DNA of 64,000 nt from Nocardia cyriacigeorgica (lineage in GTDB: Bacteria > Actinomycetota > Actinomycetes > Mycobacteriales > Mycobacteriaceae). Below are positions 1 to 10,733 of this stretch, in pieces. The translations under genes and the position numbers were made by a program. Each line of letters opens with the position of its first letter. The first letter of the stretch is position 1. The notes below the pieces were generated by a model that did no database searches, was not told where the DNA came from, and saw only the letters and a program-made list of their open reading frames with translations. Location: contig NZ_JAAGVC010000014.1 in the NCBI RefSeq assembly GCF_010858045.1, forward strand, positions 50,479 to 114,478. Direction: 5' to 3'.

Positions 1-1
1 T

Positions 2-88
2 GGCTGGGTCAGTGCGATCGCGCAGGCCTTCGACACCACTGCGCGCGAGCAGCAGAAGAAGCCGGCCGCCGCCCAGCCGCGGCCCTGA
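2..88 (+). CDS. C-terminal end of an unidentified protein (partial)
   Basis: An open frame enters from the left edge and stops with TGA at 86-88, giving 28 residues that end in an Ala/Pro/Gln-rich tail. It is followed by a strong inverted repeat that would terminate it. The tail is too short and too low in complexity to assign a family, and the start lies outside the window. Confidence 0.5.
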   Translation, partial: GWVSAIAQAFDTTAREQQKKPAAAQPRP

Positions 89-203
89 GTCGGCGATACC
101 CTTCGGCTCGACCGTCGCCCCGGCGCGGCTCACGCTCCGGGGCAGCGGTTTTCAGCCGTCCTCGCCGGCGAGTATTCGCTGCGACGGGGCGCCGATCACA
201 TAA

Positions 204-242
204 CACAACACAGTGCGACCCGAAGGGCCGCACTGTGTTGTG
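204..242. terminator. Bidirectional terminator hairpin
   Basis: A perfect 14-bp inverted repeat (arms 204-217 and 229-242, 11-nt loop) lies between the rightward partial gene and the leftward espR-like gene, ending just before the latter's stop codon. Its position between convergent genes fits an intrinsic terminator serving both. There is no long T-run, as is usual in high-GC actinobacteria. Confidence 0.7.
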
Positions 243-254
243 GTGTGCGAGAGC

Positions 255-671
255 CTATTCGGTCCCGTCCGGAGGAACTTCGGGCAGACCTTCACTTGCC
301 CGGAGTTTCTCCGCCATGGACGTGAGTAGATTCTGTGATTCTTCGGAAAGGTCGAAAGCCCGGCTGGACAGTCGACGCAGCCCGTACCCCTGCAACTGAG
401 ACAGCAGTTCCAGATCGTGGTCGATCTTGGCGGCGTAGATGTCGTTGAAGAAGTAGTCGGGCTTGACCTTGAAGAACTTCGCCAACGCGGCCACCGTCTC
501 GTCCGACGGATTGGTCCGCTGCCCGGACCGCAACTGCGACAGGTACGGTTTGGAGATCGGATGCCCTGAAGCCGTCAGCGCGGCTGCGACCTCCGCGTTG
601 GTGTGCGGCTTACGCCCCGGGGGATGCACGGTTTCGAACAGCTTGTTCAGCCGCGCCGCGAAATCAGCCAT
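255..671 (-). CDS. espR: EspR-like helix-turn-helix nucleoid-associated regulator
   Basis: A 138-residue protein resembling M. tuberculosis EspR (Rv3849) along its whole length. It starts with the family's N-terminus (FAARLNKLF, then a HPPGRKPHTNAEV segment). A helix-turn-helix follows, with recognition region SKPYLSQLRSGQRTNPS at about residues 39-55, and then the C-terminal dimerisation helices. EspR is an architectural DNA-binding protein that regulates ESX-1 and cell-wall genes in mycobacteria. Whether this homologue keeps those targets is unknown, as no ESX gene is in view. The ATG start is supported by the match to the EspR N-terminus. It is transcribed away from the sterol genes and ends at the hairpin on its left. 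Confidence 0.88.
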   Translation of the reverse strand: MADFAARLNKLFETVHPPGRKPHTNAEVAAALTASGHPISKPYLSQLRSGQRTNPSDETVAALAKFFKVKPDYFFNDIYAAKIDHDLELLSQLQGYGLRRLSSRAFDLSEESQNLLTSMAEKLRASEGLPEVPPDGTE

Positions 672-1033
672 TGTGAGCCGCCCAATTCCCTTCGCTGTAC
701 TAACAGTCGTTATCTCGGATACGTATCATTGATATTAGCGGCTCAGTAACTGAAAACCTACGCCTGATTCCGAATTTCCTTGAAGCTTCCAGGTCGGTAT
801 CCAGTGCAGAGGTTCCGAGCGTGGCGTTTGCGGGTTCCACCAACGGCTCTTGTGGAGCCGTCCGGCCAGCAAGTTCTAGCCCGTCGCGGGGGTCTTGCCG
901 GTCGGACGTGCGGTAGCCGCAAGTTAGCTGACATCTCATCTAGTCCTCTGTACCGGACTTTGTGTGGCGTACGACACGTTTTGCCGCCTCCGAGATGAAC
1001 GTTCAAGTTGCACCAGGGAATTGGTTGAAAGCC
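672..1033. other. Intergenic region between espR-like gene and fadA5
   Basis: About 360 bp with no convincing coding sequence on either strand; the short open frames here lack ribosome sites and family resemblance. The part next to 671 must carry the espR-like promoter and is AT-richer than its surroundings. No KstR-type palindrome, tRNA or clear terminator was found, and fadA5 reads into this region from the right. Confidence 0.6.
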
Positions 1034-2245
<1,212 letters not shown>

Positions 2246-2303
2246 TCACCGGCGGATCTGTCCGGTTTCTTTCCTAGTTTTCCCGCCTGTGCTTCAATAA
2301 TTG

Positions 2304-2317
2304 TAGAACGTGTTCCA
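2304..2317. promoter_or_regulatory. KstR operator upstream of cyp125
   Basis: TAGAACGTGTTCCA matches TnnAACnnGTTnnA fully. It lies 67 bp upstream of the cyp125 GTG start and 66 bp from the fadA5-side operator, so each divergent gene appears to have its own box. Confidence 0.88.
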
Positions 2318-2384
2318 GTGTTGTCGATGGATGCACCTGGTGCTCGGCTCGGCTTGGTTGCGCACTCTCTGAAGGAGGCCACTG

Positions 2385-3656
2385 GTGGTAGCCCCTCGAA
2401 CGGTCCGGCCCGATCTGCCGGACGGATTCGACGTCACCGATCCCGAAATCTATGCCCACCGCGTCCCGGTCGAGGAATTCGCCGAGCTGCGCCGGGCCGC
2501 GCCGATCTGGTGGAATCCACAGCCACCGGAAGTGGGCGGCTTCCATGACGACGGATTCTGGGTCGTCAGCAAGCACGCCGACGTCAAGGAGGTCTCGCGG
2601 CGCAGCGACGTGTTCTCCACCTATGAGAACACCGCGATCCCGCGGTTCAACGACGACATCACCCGGGAACAGATCGAGCTGCAACGGTTCGTCCTGATCA
2701 ACAAGGACGCGCCCGAGCACACCAAACTGCGCAAGATCATTTCCCGCGGCTTCACCCCGCGCGCGATCAACAGCCTGCGTGCCGAGCTCTCGGCCCGCGC
2801 GGAAGGCATCGTGAAGGCGGCCGCCGAGGCCGGATCCGGCGATTTCGTCACCCAGATCGCGTGCGAGCTGCCGCTGCAGGCGATCGCCGAACTGATCGGT
2901 GTTCCGCAGGAAGATCGGATGAAGGTCTTCCGCTGGTCCAATGAGATGACCGGCTACGACGACCCGGACAACGACGCCGATCCGGTGGTGGCGTCCGCGG
3001 AAATTCTCGGCTACGCCTACCAGATGGCGGCCGATCGCAAGAAATGTCCGGCCGATGACATCGTGACCACGTTGATCGAGGCCGATATCGATGGCGACAA
3101 GCTCTCGGAAGAGGAATTCGGCTTCTTCGTCATCATGCTGGCGGTGGCGGGTAACGAGACCACCCGCAATGCCATCACCCACGGCATGATGGCCTTCCTC
3201 GAACACCCCGATCAGTGGGAACTGTTCAAAAAGGAACGTCCGGCCACCGCCGCCGACGAGATCATCCGCTGGGCCACCCCGGTGACGTCGTTCCAGCGCA
3301 CCGCTCTGGAAGATGTGGAGCTCGGCGGCGTGCAGATCAAAAAGGGGCAGCGGGTGGTCATGCTGTACCGCTCGGCCAACTTCGATGAGGACGTCTTCGA
3401 GAATCCGGAGAAGTTCGACATCATGCGCGAGGACAATCAGCATCTGTCCTTCGGCGGCACCGGTGCGCATTTCTGTATCGGTGCGAACCTGGCTCGTCTC
3501 GAGGTCGATCTGATCTTCAACGCGATCGCCGATCATCTGCCCGATATCAGCAAGCTCGGCGACGCCAAGCGCCTGCGTTCGGGTTGGCTCAACGGCATCA
3601 AGGAATTCCCGGTCGATTACAAGACCTGCCCGGTCACCGGGCAGACCGGCAGCTGA
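2385..3656 (+). CDS. cyp125: Steroid C26/C27-monooxygenase cytochrome P450 CYP125
   Basis: A 423-residue cytochrome P450 nearly collinear with M. tuberculosis CYP125 (Rv3545c). That enzyme oxidises the terminal methyl of cholesterol or cholestenone to the 26/27-carboxylic acid, opening side-chain degradation. Visible features are the IWWN and GGFHDDGFW segments near the N-terminus, the I-helix AVAGNETTRNAI, the ExxR-helix region (AADEIIRWATPV) and the heme loop FGGTGAHFCIGANLAR with ligand Cys364. The GTG start at 2385 is preceded by GAAGGAGG at 2371-2378. It is cytosolic and needs electrons from a ferredoxin/reductase pair, for which the ferredoxin at 26347 is a candidate. A KstR box precedes it and a strong terminator follows. 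Confidence 0.96.
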   Translation: MVAPRTVRPDLPDGFDVTDPEIYAHRVPVEEFAELRRAAPIWWNPQPPEVGGFHDDGFWVVSKHADVKEVSRRSDVFSTYENTAIPRFNDDITREQIELQRFVLINKDAPEHTKLRKIISRGFTPRAINSLRAELSARAEGIVKAAAEAGSGDFVTQIACELPLQAIAELIGVPQEDRMKVFRWSNEMTGYDDPDNDADPVVASAEILGYAYQMAADRKKCPADDIVTTLIEADIDGDKLSEEEFGFFVIMLAVAGNETTRNAITHGMMAFLEHPDQWELFKKERPATAADEIIRWATPVTSFQRTALEDVELGGVQIKKGQRVVMLYRSANFDEDVFENPEKFDIMREDNQHLSFGGTGAHFCIGANLARLEVDLIFNAIADHLPDISKLGDAKRLRSGWLNGIKEFPVDYKTCPVTGQTGS

Positions 3657-3670
3657 ATTCCGTCCACGTA

Positions 3671-3713
3671 CGACGATGCCCCCTCGATCGAATGGATCGA
3701 GGGGGCATCGTCG
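3671..3713. terminator. Bidirectional terminator between cyp125 and the ltp operon
   Basis: A perfect 19-bp inverted repeat (arms 3671-3689 and 3695-3713, 5-nt loop) followed by TTTCTGT. It separates convergent cyp125 (+) from the NTF2-like gene (-), so it probably terminates both. Confidence 0.9.
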
Positions 3714-3723
3714 TTTCTGTGCT

Positions 3724-4152
3724 TCAGGCCGGTCGCGCCGTCTTCATGGCCCGGTCGACCTCCCAATACGCGCGCAATGCGGCGATCTTGCCCGCCTCGT
3801 CGACGCGGTAGGTGAACACGCCCTCGGCATCGATCACATGCCCACCGAGGGTGCTGCGGATGAGGCCGGTGAAGGCGACCTCCGAACCGCAGGCGAACGA
3901 ATCGCCGAACAGGAACTCGATCGATTCGGTGGCCGCGATCGCTTTGTCCCAGAAGGCCGCGATGGCGTCGCGGCCGTGGTGGCCGCGTCCCTCGGGATCG
4001 AAACCGGACGGCCCGATCGGATCCTCGACGATGCCGTCCTCGGCGAACAGCTCCAACCAGGCATTTTTATCGCGAGCCCGCACCGCCGCCTGTGAGGCCA
4101 GGCCCGCGGCGCGCGCCGGATGATCGGTGATGGGGGAGGACTCGACGGTCAT
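3724..4152 (-). CDS. NTF2-like / SnoaL-type protein, possible steroid isomerase
   Basis: A 142-residue single-domain protein of the NTF2/ketosteroid-isomerase fold. Typical fold features are the N-terminal helix followed by LELFAEDGIVEDPIG, and the C-terminal strand segment DAEGVFTYRVDEAGKIAALRAYWEVD. The ATG at 4152 has GGAAGGGC upstream. It is the last gene of a leftward operon, 15 bp after the luciferase-like gene and downstream of ltp3/ltp4. The context suggests a steroid or steroid-CoA substrate, for example double-bond isomerisation, but this fold has many functions and the catalytic residues cannot be assigned from sequence alone. Confidence 0.7.
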   Translation of the reverse strand: MTVESSPITDHPARAAGLASQAAVRARDKNAWLELFAEDGIVEDPIGPSGFDPEGRGHHGRDAIAAFWDKAIAATESIEFLFGDSFACGSEVAFTGLIRSTLGGHVIDAEGVFTYRVDEAGKIAALRAYWEVDRAMKTARPA

Positions 4153-4167
4153 GGTTGCCCTTCCGGC

Positions 4168-5039
4168 TCAGACGATCGGATCGTCGATATTGGCGGCCGC
4201 GAACTTGCGCAGCGATTCCTGCTTGGCCGACAGCTCACCGTCGAACCCGATGCCGTCCATCAGCCACGGCACCACGATCGCGTCGGTGACGCCGGCTCCG
4301 GCCAGATCCTGATAGCCCGAGCGGCCGAACTTGTCGATGCACACCGCCTGGATCTCGAACGGCTCCTCGGCCCGGCCGTATTCGGCGCGCAACTGCCGCA
4401 GAGTCTCGATGGTCTCGCACAGCTGGTCGAACTTCATCATGGCCGAGGTCCAGCCGTCGCCGACCCGCGCCGCGCGGCGCAGCGCGGCGTCGGTGTGGCC
4501 GCCGATATAGAACGGCACCGGTTCGGTCGGCGCCGGACTCATCTGCAACGGATCGAAGTCGAAGAACTCGCCGTGGTACTCGACCATCCCGCCGCCGAGC
4601 ACCAGCTTGATGACCTCGATCATCTCGTCCACCCTGGCACCGCGCCGCTTGAACGGCACCCCGCACCATTCGAATTCCTCCGGCGCCCAGCCGATGCCCA
4701 CGCCGAATCCGAAGCGGTTGCCCGACATATTCGCCACCGAGCCGACCTGGCGGGCCAGTAGCAGCGGATTGCGGGAACCGAGCTTGAGCACATTGGTGTA
4801 GAAGCGGATGCGGCTGGTCACCGCGGCCATGGCGGTGGCGCCGATCAACGGATCCACCCACGGGGTCTCGGGCCCCCAGAAGCGGCTGCCGTCGGGGGTG
4901 TAGGGGTATTTCGCCTCCGCAGTCTTCATGTAGAACAGCGAATCGGGCAGGGCGATGGAGGAGAACCCGCATTCTTCCGCGGTCTTGGCCAGCTCGGGCA
5001 GCTGCTCGAGCGGGCTCAGTGCGATGCCGAGGGTGAACT

Positions 5040-5043
<4 letters not shown>
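4168..5043 (-). CDS. F420-dependent luciferase-like oxidoreductase (TIM barrel)
   Basis: A 291-residue luciferase-like monooxygenase family protein. It has an N-terminal barrel start (KFTLGIALSPLEQLPELAKTAEE), the segment RFGFGVGIGWAPEEFEWCGV typical of F420-dependent members, and PFYIGGHTDAALRRAARVGDGW near residue 190. I chose ATG 5041-5043, which overlaps the ltp3 stop as ATGA and implies translational coupling; an in-frame start 27 nt upstream would extend into ltp3. In this family the deazaflavin F420 is usual but FMN is possible. The operon with ltp3/ltp4 suggests a redox step on a sterol side-chain intermediate; the substrate is not known. Confidence 0.8.
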
Positions 5044-6205
<1,162 letters not shown>

Positions 6206-6209
<4 letters not shown>

Positions 6210-7273
6210 CGGCCAGCCTCCGAATCCAGAACGGTCACAAGGTTTTGTTGCAGCGCGGGCCCGCTGGTGGCGTGGGCCAGCGCGCGCTCGGCGGTGCCTG
6301 CCATGATTTCGCGCGCCGCGAAGCCGATGCGCTCGAGTCCGGCGGCGAACATCGGATTACCGGCGAGTGCGCCACCGGAGGGATTGATCCTGGTGCGCTT
6401 GTCCAGGCCGATCGCCTCGGCCAGGATCAATTCCTGATGGCTGAACGGAGCGTGCAGCTCAGCGATATCGAAACCGCTGGTGTCGCCGCCGGTCACCGCC
6501 TCGGCGGCGGCCTGCGTCGATGGCGAGACGGTCAGATCACGCCCGCCGAGCATCGACGAGTCGATCCGATGCGCCATGCCGGTGATCCAGGCCGGGCGCT
6601 CGCACAGTTCGCGGGCCCGGTCACCCACCGCGAGCACGATGGCCGCGGCCCCGTCGGTGATCGGGGCGCAATCGTGTTCCCGCAGCGGATCGGCCACGTA
6701 CGGCGCGGCCAGCAGGTCGTCAATGGAGGCGCCGTCGGCCCGGCGCGCCTGCGAGACCGCGGCCATATCCCGCTCGCTCCAGCGACCGGCGTCCAATCCG
6801 GCCCTGGCCTGCAAGCCCGCGATGGACAGCGAATCCGGCCACAGCGGCGTCACCAGATACGGATCCAGCTGCATCGACAGGATCTGGCGCAAGGTGCCTG
6901 CGGAGGACTTGCCGAAGCCGTACACCAGCGCGGTGCGGGCCTGCCCGGAACGCAGCTTCACCCACGCCTCGTACAGGGCCCAGGCCGCGTCCATCTCGAC
7001 ATGCGATTCATTGATCGGTGGCACCGCGCCGATCGAGTCGACCGCCGAGATGAACGAGAAGGCCCGTCCGGCAAGGTAATCGGAGGAGCCCGAGCACCAG
7101 AAGTCGATATCGGACTTGGTGATGCCGAGCTGGTCGTAGATCTGCTGGAAACACGGTTGCAGCATCTCCACGCCATTGGTGGTGCCGAAGGTCTCCCGCA
7201 CATGGGGTGCGTGCGCGAAGCCGACGACGGCGATGTCGGTGGCGTTATCGGTCGAACGCTCGGTGATGGTCAC
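6206..7273 (-). CDS. ltp4: Thiolase-like lipid-transfer protein Ltp4 (side-chain aldolase candidate)
   Basis: A 355-residue thiolase-superfamily protein corresponding to Rv3522 (Ltp4). N-terminal IAVVGFAHAPH and FWCSGSSDYLAGRAFSFISAVD, and C-terminal RINPSGGALAGNPMFAAGLERIGF, are the family landmarks; the central ITDGAAAIVLAVGDRA is typical of the thiolase core. The start is GTG 7273. It lies 12 bp downstream of the DUF35 gene and overlaps ltp3 by 4 nt. By analogy with Ltp2, which works with a DUF35 protein as a retro-aldolase on steroid side chains, Ltp3/Ltp4 and the adjacent DUF35 protein probably form a complex. This is inferred from the family and operon, not shown here. Confidence 0.88.
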
Positions 7274-7285
7274 TCGGGAGCCCTC

Positions 7286-8302
7286 TCACAGGTGATGCTT
7301 GTAGGTGTCGTAATCGGCATCCGGCTCGCCGGAGGGCTCGAAGTGGTCGACGTTCTCCAGCCCGTAGCCCCACTCCTCGCGCGGCTTCCACACCGCCCGC
7401 ACCCGCATGCCCATCCGGACCTCCTCGGCCGCGCAGCCGAGCACCAGGTGCAGCACCGGGATGTCGGCGCCGTCGAGCAGAACGTAGGCGGCCACATAGG
7501 GCGGCTTGATCCGCTGCCCGAGGAACGGCACGTTGACGATGCAGAAGGTGGTGACGGTACCGGTATCGGCCAGCTCGACCATGTCGTCGGTGGGCCTGCC
7601 GTCGGTGGGGTTGGCGCCACGCGGCGGGAAGTAGACCTTGCCGCCGGCGTCGGTGCGGCCGCCGATCAGCTTGCCTTCCTTCAGCCCGCGCAGATACACC
7701 GTCTCCTGCGGGGAGGCGGTGTGCTTGTAGCTCATGTCCACCGGCGTCACCAGCATGGTGACCGGCTCGGCCGCCGAATCGCCGGTTCGTGCACCGGCGG
7801 TGGAGGTTTCGCCGGGTTCGAAGCAGGCGATGTCATGGATGGTGCCGGTGGTCTCGGCGGCCCAGCGCGCGCGAACCCGCATACCGGTGCTCATCTGGTC
7901 CGGGCTCGCCACGTCCACCGCGTGCAGCAGGGCGGTGTCGGCGCCGTCGAGCTTGATCAGCGCGTAGGCGAACGGCCGGTCGAAGGGCTGACCCGGCAGT
8001 GGATCACGCACCCAGCTCCAGGAGACGACCGTGCCCACGTCGGCGACGTCGACGAACTCGCTGAGCGGATCGGCGGTCACCGGATCGTATTCGGCCGGCG
8101 GCACCAGGACCCGGCCGTCGGAACCGCGCACGCCGACGACGCGGCGTTCGCGCAGACCGGTCAGGAACTTTCCGATGGTCGGTCCCACCGATCGGGTGTA
8201 GTCGAATGTCATTCGCAGCGGCGCGCTGAGTACGTCGCTCGGTTTCAATCCCGGCGGGCGATCCTGCGTGATTGCCGTGGGTGCAGTATTCCCATGAGTC
8301 AC
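7286..8302 (-). CDS. Tandem DUF35 OB-fold protein, probable Ltp partner
   Basis: A 338-residue protein matching Rv3521, with two DUF35 units (about residues 45-165 and 205-325), each a short rubredoxin-like start followed by an OB-fold. In both units the expected zinc-ribbon cysteines are absent: the positions read GVRGSDGRVLVPPAEYD and GGRTDAGGKVYFPPRGAN. The OB parts keep GMRVRARW and GMRVRAVW. DUF35 proteins bind acyl-CoA substrates and activate thiolase-like aldolases. It is first in the ltp4-ltp3 operon, starting at GTG 8302 only 9 nt from a KstR operator and with no ribosome site, so its mRNA may be leaderless or nearly so. Confidence 0.88.
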   Translation of the reverse strand: MTHGNTAPTAITQDRPPGLKPSDVLSAPLRMTFDYTRSVGPTIGKFLTGLRERRVVGVRGSDGRVLVPPAEYDPVTADPLSEFVDVADVGTVVSWSWVRDPLPGQPFDRPFAYALIKLDGADTALLHAVDVASPDQMSTGMRVRARWAAETTGTIHDIACFEPGETSTAGARTGDSAAEPVTMLVTPVDMSYKHTASPQETVYLRGLKEGKLIGGRTDAGGKVYFPPRGANPTDGRPTDDMVELADTGTVTTFCIVNVPFLGQRIKPPYVAAYVLLDGADIPVLHLVLGCAAEEVRMGMRVRAVWKPREEWGYGLENVDHFEPSGEPDADYDTYKHHL

Positions 8303-8311
8303 GATATCGAG

Positions 8312-8325
8312 TAGAACAGGTTCTT
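8312..8325. promoter_or_regulatory. KstR operator in the DUF35-ltp / luciferase-like divergent promoter
   Basis: TAGAACAGGTTCTT fits TnnAACnnGTTnn(A) with only the last base off. It is the only box in the 61-bp divergent gap, so one operator probably controls both the ltp operon (-) and the luciferase-like gene (+). Confidence 0.82.
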
Positions 8326-8363
8326 ATTCTGCTGGCAAGCAGTCAATGAGAAAGGGGACCGGC

Positions 8364-9401
8364 ATGCGGTTCGGATTGCAGCTCGGCTATTGGGGTGCGG
8401 CACCGCCGCCGCATGTCGGTGAACTGGTCGCGGCCGCGGAGGCGGCGGGCTTCGACGCGGTGTTCGCGGCCGAGTCGTGGGGCTCGGACGCCTTCGGTCC
8501 GCTGGCCTGGTGGGGTTCGTCCACCAGCCGGGTGCGGCTGGGCACCTCGGTCGCGCAGCTCTCGGCGCGCACGCCAGCGGCGACCGCGATGCACGCGCTG
8601 ACCCTGGATCACCTCAGCGGCGGCCGGGCCATCCTCGGCCTCGGCGTCTCCGGCCCGCAGGTGGTGGAGGGCTGGTACGGGCAGCCGTTCGCCAAGCCGC
8701 TACAGCGGACGAGGGAGTACGTCGACATCGTCCGCAAGGTGCTCGCGCGCGAGGCGCCGGTGGTCAGCGAGGGGCCGCACTACACGCTGCCCTACGCCGG
8801 TCCGGGCGCCACCGGTCTCGGTAAGCCGCTCAAGCCGATCGTGCATCCGCTACGTGCGGATTTGCCGATCTGGCTGGGCGCCGAGGGTCCGAAGAATGTC
8901 GCGCTCACCGCCGAGATCGCCGACGGCTGGCTGGCCATCTACTACGCCCCGCGGCTGGCCGGGATGTACAACGAATGGCTCGACGAAGGCTTCGCCCGCG
9001 CGGGTGCGCGCCGCACCAGAGAGACCTTCGAGATCGCCGCCAGCGCCCAGGTGATCATCACCGACGACCCGGCGAGTGAGATCGAACGACTGCGCTGGGT
9101 GATGTCGCTCTACATCGGCGGCATGGGTGCGCCCGAACTCAACTTCCACGCCCAGGTCTACCGCCGAATGGGATACGAGCGCGAGGTCGAGGAGATCGGC
9201 ACGCTGTTCCAGGCCGGCCGCAAGGCCGAGGCGGCGGCCGCCGTGCCCGACGAGATGGTGCTCGACACCACGATCATCGGCAACGAGGACGAGGTGCGCA
9301 AGCAGATCGGCGTCTGGGAGGCGGCCGGGGTCACCATGCTGCTGGTGTCGGTGGCCGATCTCGTTCAGCTGCGTCGACTGGCACCACTCGTCCGCTCGTA
9401 G
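8364..9401 (+). CDS. F420-dependent luciferase-like oxidoreductase (Rv3520c type)
   Basis: A 345-residue luciferase-like TIM-barrel protein corresponding to Rv3520c, which is also divergent from the DUF35-ltp4-ltp3 genes in M. tuberculosis. Landmarks are MRFGLQLGYWGA, GFDAVFAAESWGSDAFGPLAWW, the central LDHLSGGRAILGLGVSGPQVVEGWYG, and LPIWLGAEGPKNVALTAEIADGW. ATG 8364 is preferred because AGAAAGGGGACC precedes it; an ATG 18 nt upstream lacks this. F420 (or FMN) cofactor is expected. The substrate is unknown but KstR control places it in sterol catabolism. Confidence 0.86.
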   Translation: MRFGLQLGYWGAAPPPHVGELVAAAEAAGFDAVFAAESWGSDAFGPLAWWGSSTSRVRLGTSVAQLSARTPAATAMHALTLDHLSGGRAILGLGVSGPQVVEGWYGQPFAKPLQRTREYVDIVRKVLAREAPVVSEGPHYTLPYAGPGATGLGKPLKPIVHPLRADLPIWLGAEGPKNVALTAEIADGWLAIYYAPRLAGMYNEWLDEGFARAGARRTRETFEIAASAQVIITDDPASEIERLRWVMSLYIGGMGAPELNFHAQVYRRMGYEREVEEIGTLFQAGRKAEAAAAVPDEMVLDTTIIGNEDEVRKQIGVWEAAGVTMLLVSVADLVQLRRLAPLVRS

Positions 9402-9412
9402 AACATGTTGCA
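9399..9412. promoter_or_regulatory. KstR-like palindrome at a gene end (doubtful)
   Basis: TAGAACATGTTGCA fits TnnAACnnGTTnnA, but it overlaps the stop codon of the luciferase-like gene and abuts a terminator hairpin, with no promoter-oriented gene downstream. It may be a remnant operator of a gene displaced by the RiPP island, or chance. Confidence 0.3.
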
Positions 9413-9449
9413 GAAGTGCGGGCGGTTAATGTGCTGCCGCCCGCACTTC
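9413..9449. terminator. Bidirectional terminator at the left edge of the RiPP island
   Basis: A 13-bp perfect inverted repeat (arms 9413-9425 and 9437-9449, 11-nt loop). It separates the convergent luciferase-like gene and the MFS gene, and thus the sterol genes from the RiPP island. Confidence 0.8.
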
Positions 9450-9467
9450 GGCCGACGATATCGGAGC

Positions 9468-10733
9468 TCAGTCGTCGACCTCCCACTCCGCAGGCAGGGT
9501 TCGGTGCGTACGTAATGGCGACCGGAGCAGCAGCACGATAGGGATGGCCATGACTGCGACGCCGGCCCATAAGGCTGTCTGCGCTGACCACACGCCGGCG
9601 ACGAACCCGCCGAGCATGGTGCCGAGAGGCGTCGCGCCCTGTGTCACGACCGCGGCCGCAGCGGTGACGCGGCTCAGGTATCGATTCGGTGTGACGCGTG
9701 CTCGTAGTCCCGCGACCGCCACCGAACGGCCGACCAGGGCCGTTCCGAGAAGCACCTGGCTGACTGTGATCAGGATGATCGCCTGATCAGTCAGCAGTCC
9801 GGCCAACGGCAGAAATACCATCGCGACCGGTGCCAGGCCCGAGAAGACCATCGTCATCCGGATCTCGCCGAACCGTCGTCGCAGCCACGGGCATACCAGC
9901 GAGGCGCCGAGCCCGGCGATCGCGCCGACCGTGGACAACGCACCGAACAACCATGGTGCGATGGCGAGGGTGTCGAGCAGGAAATAGGCCATCACCGCCA
10001 TGAGGATGCCCGCACCGAGGTTGTTCACCGCTGTCTGCCCGAGCAGCAGCCTGAGCAGGGGCTGGCGGAAGACGATCCGGACGCCGTCGGCGATCTCGGC
10101 ACGGAAGTTGCGCTGCGCTTGCTCCGGCACAGGCGGTTCGACTGGATGAATGCGGCGGACCAGGATCGCGGAAGCGAGCTGGCACATTGCCGCGACACCA
10201 TAGAGGACGGGCGCGGCGATGGATTGGGCCGCGGCGCCCGCCGCCGCAGGGGCGATGACGCTGATGGAGGTAGACGACGTCGTAAGTCGCGCCTTGGCGT
10301 CGGATACCCGCTTCTTGGGCAGGATCAGCGGTAGCACGCTCAGGTGCGCGATCCCGAAGAACACCCCCGCGACGCTCAGGATCACCGCCACCAGCATGAG
10401 CTGAACCACAGTCAGCGCACCGGCGAAATAGGCGAGGGGGATACTCGCGAGCGCGATGACATATGCCAGTTCGGCCGCCGACAGTACGGTGCGTTTGGGC
10501 AGCCGATCGACCCATACCCCCGCCGGGAGCCCGAACAGTAGATAGCCGATGTTGGCACACATCGCGATGAAGGCCATCTGCACGGGTGACGCGCCCAGTA
10601 GGATCACCGCGCTGATCGGTAGCGCGAAACGCGCGATTTCACCCGATGCGTCGCGAAACCCGTTCGCCAGCCATAGGTTACGGAAATCGGCGACCTTCAA
10701 TACCTCCGTCCGGTCTTCTTCGGCCACCGTCAT
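9468..10733 (-). CDS. MFS transporter, probable exporter of the RiPP product
   Basis: A 421-residue major facilitator with about 12 hydrophobic segments. The N-terminal FRNLWLANGFRDASGEIARFALP is typical of the MFS_3 drug/siderophore exporter group, and GLPAGVWVDRLPKRTVL is the MFS motif-A loop between helices 2 and 3. I chose ATG 10731-10733: it overlaps the preceding dehydratase gene by one base (TGATG) and has AAGGAGG just upstream. This coupling makes the transporter part of the dehydratase operon, so export of, or resistance to, the modified peptide is the natural guess. No ABC peptidase-transporter is present in the island. Confidence 0.85.
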   Translation of the reverse strand: MTVAEEDRTEVLKVADFRNLWLANGFRDASGEIARFALPISAVILLGASPVQMAFIAMCANIGYLLFGLPAGVWVDRLPKRTVLSAAELAYVIALASIPLAYFAGALTVVQLMLVAVILSVAGVFFGIAHLSVLPLILPKKRVSDAKARLTTSSTSISVIAPAAAGAAAQSIAAPVLYGVAAMCQLASAILVRRIHPVEPPVPEQAQRNFRAEIADGVRIVFRQPLLRLLLGQTAVNNLGAGILMAVMAYFLLDTLAIAPWLFGALSTVGAIAGLGASLVCPWLRRRFGEIRMTMVFSGLAPVAMVFLPLAGLLTDQAIILITVSQVLLGTALVGRSVAVAGLRARVTPNRYLSRVTAAAAVVTQGATPLGTMLGGFVAGVWSAQTALWAGVAVMAIPIVLLLRSPLRTHRTLPAEWEVDD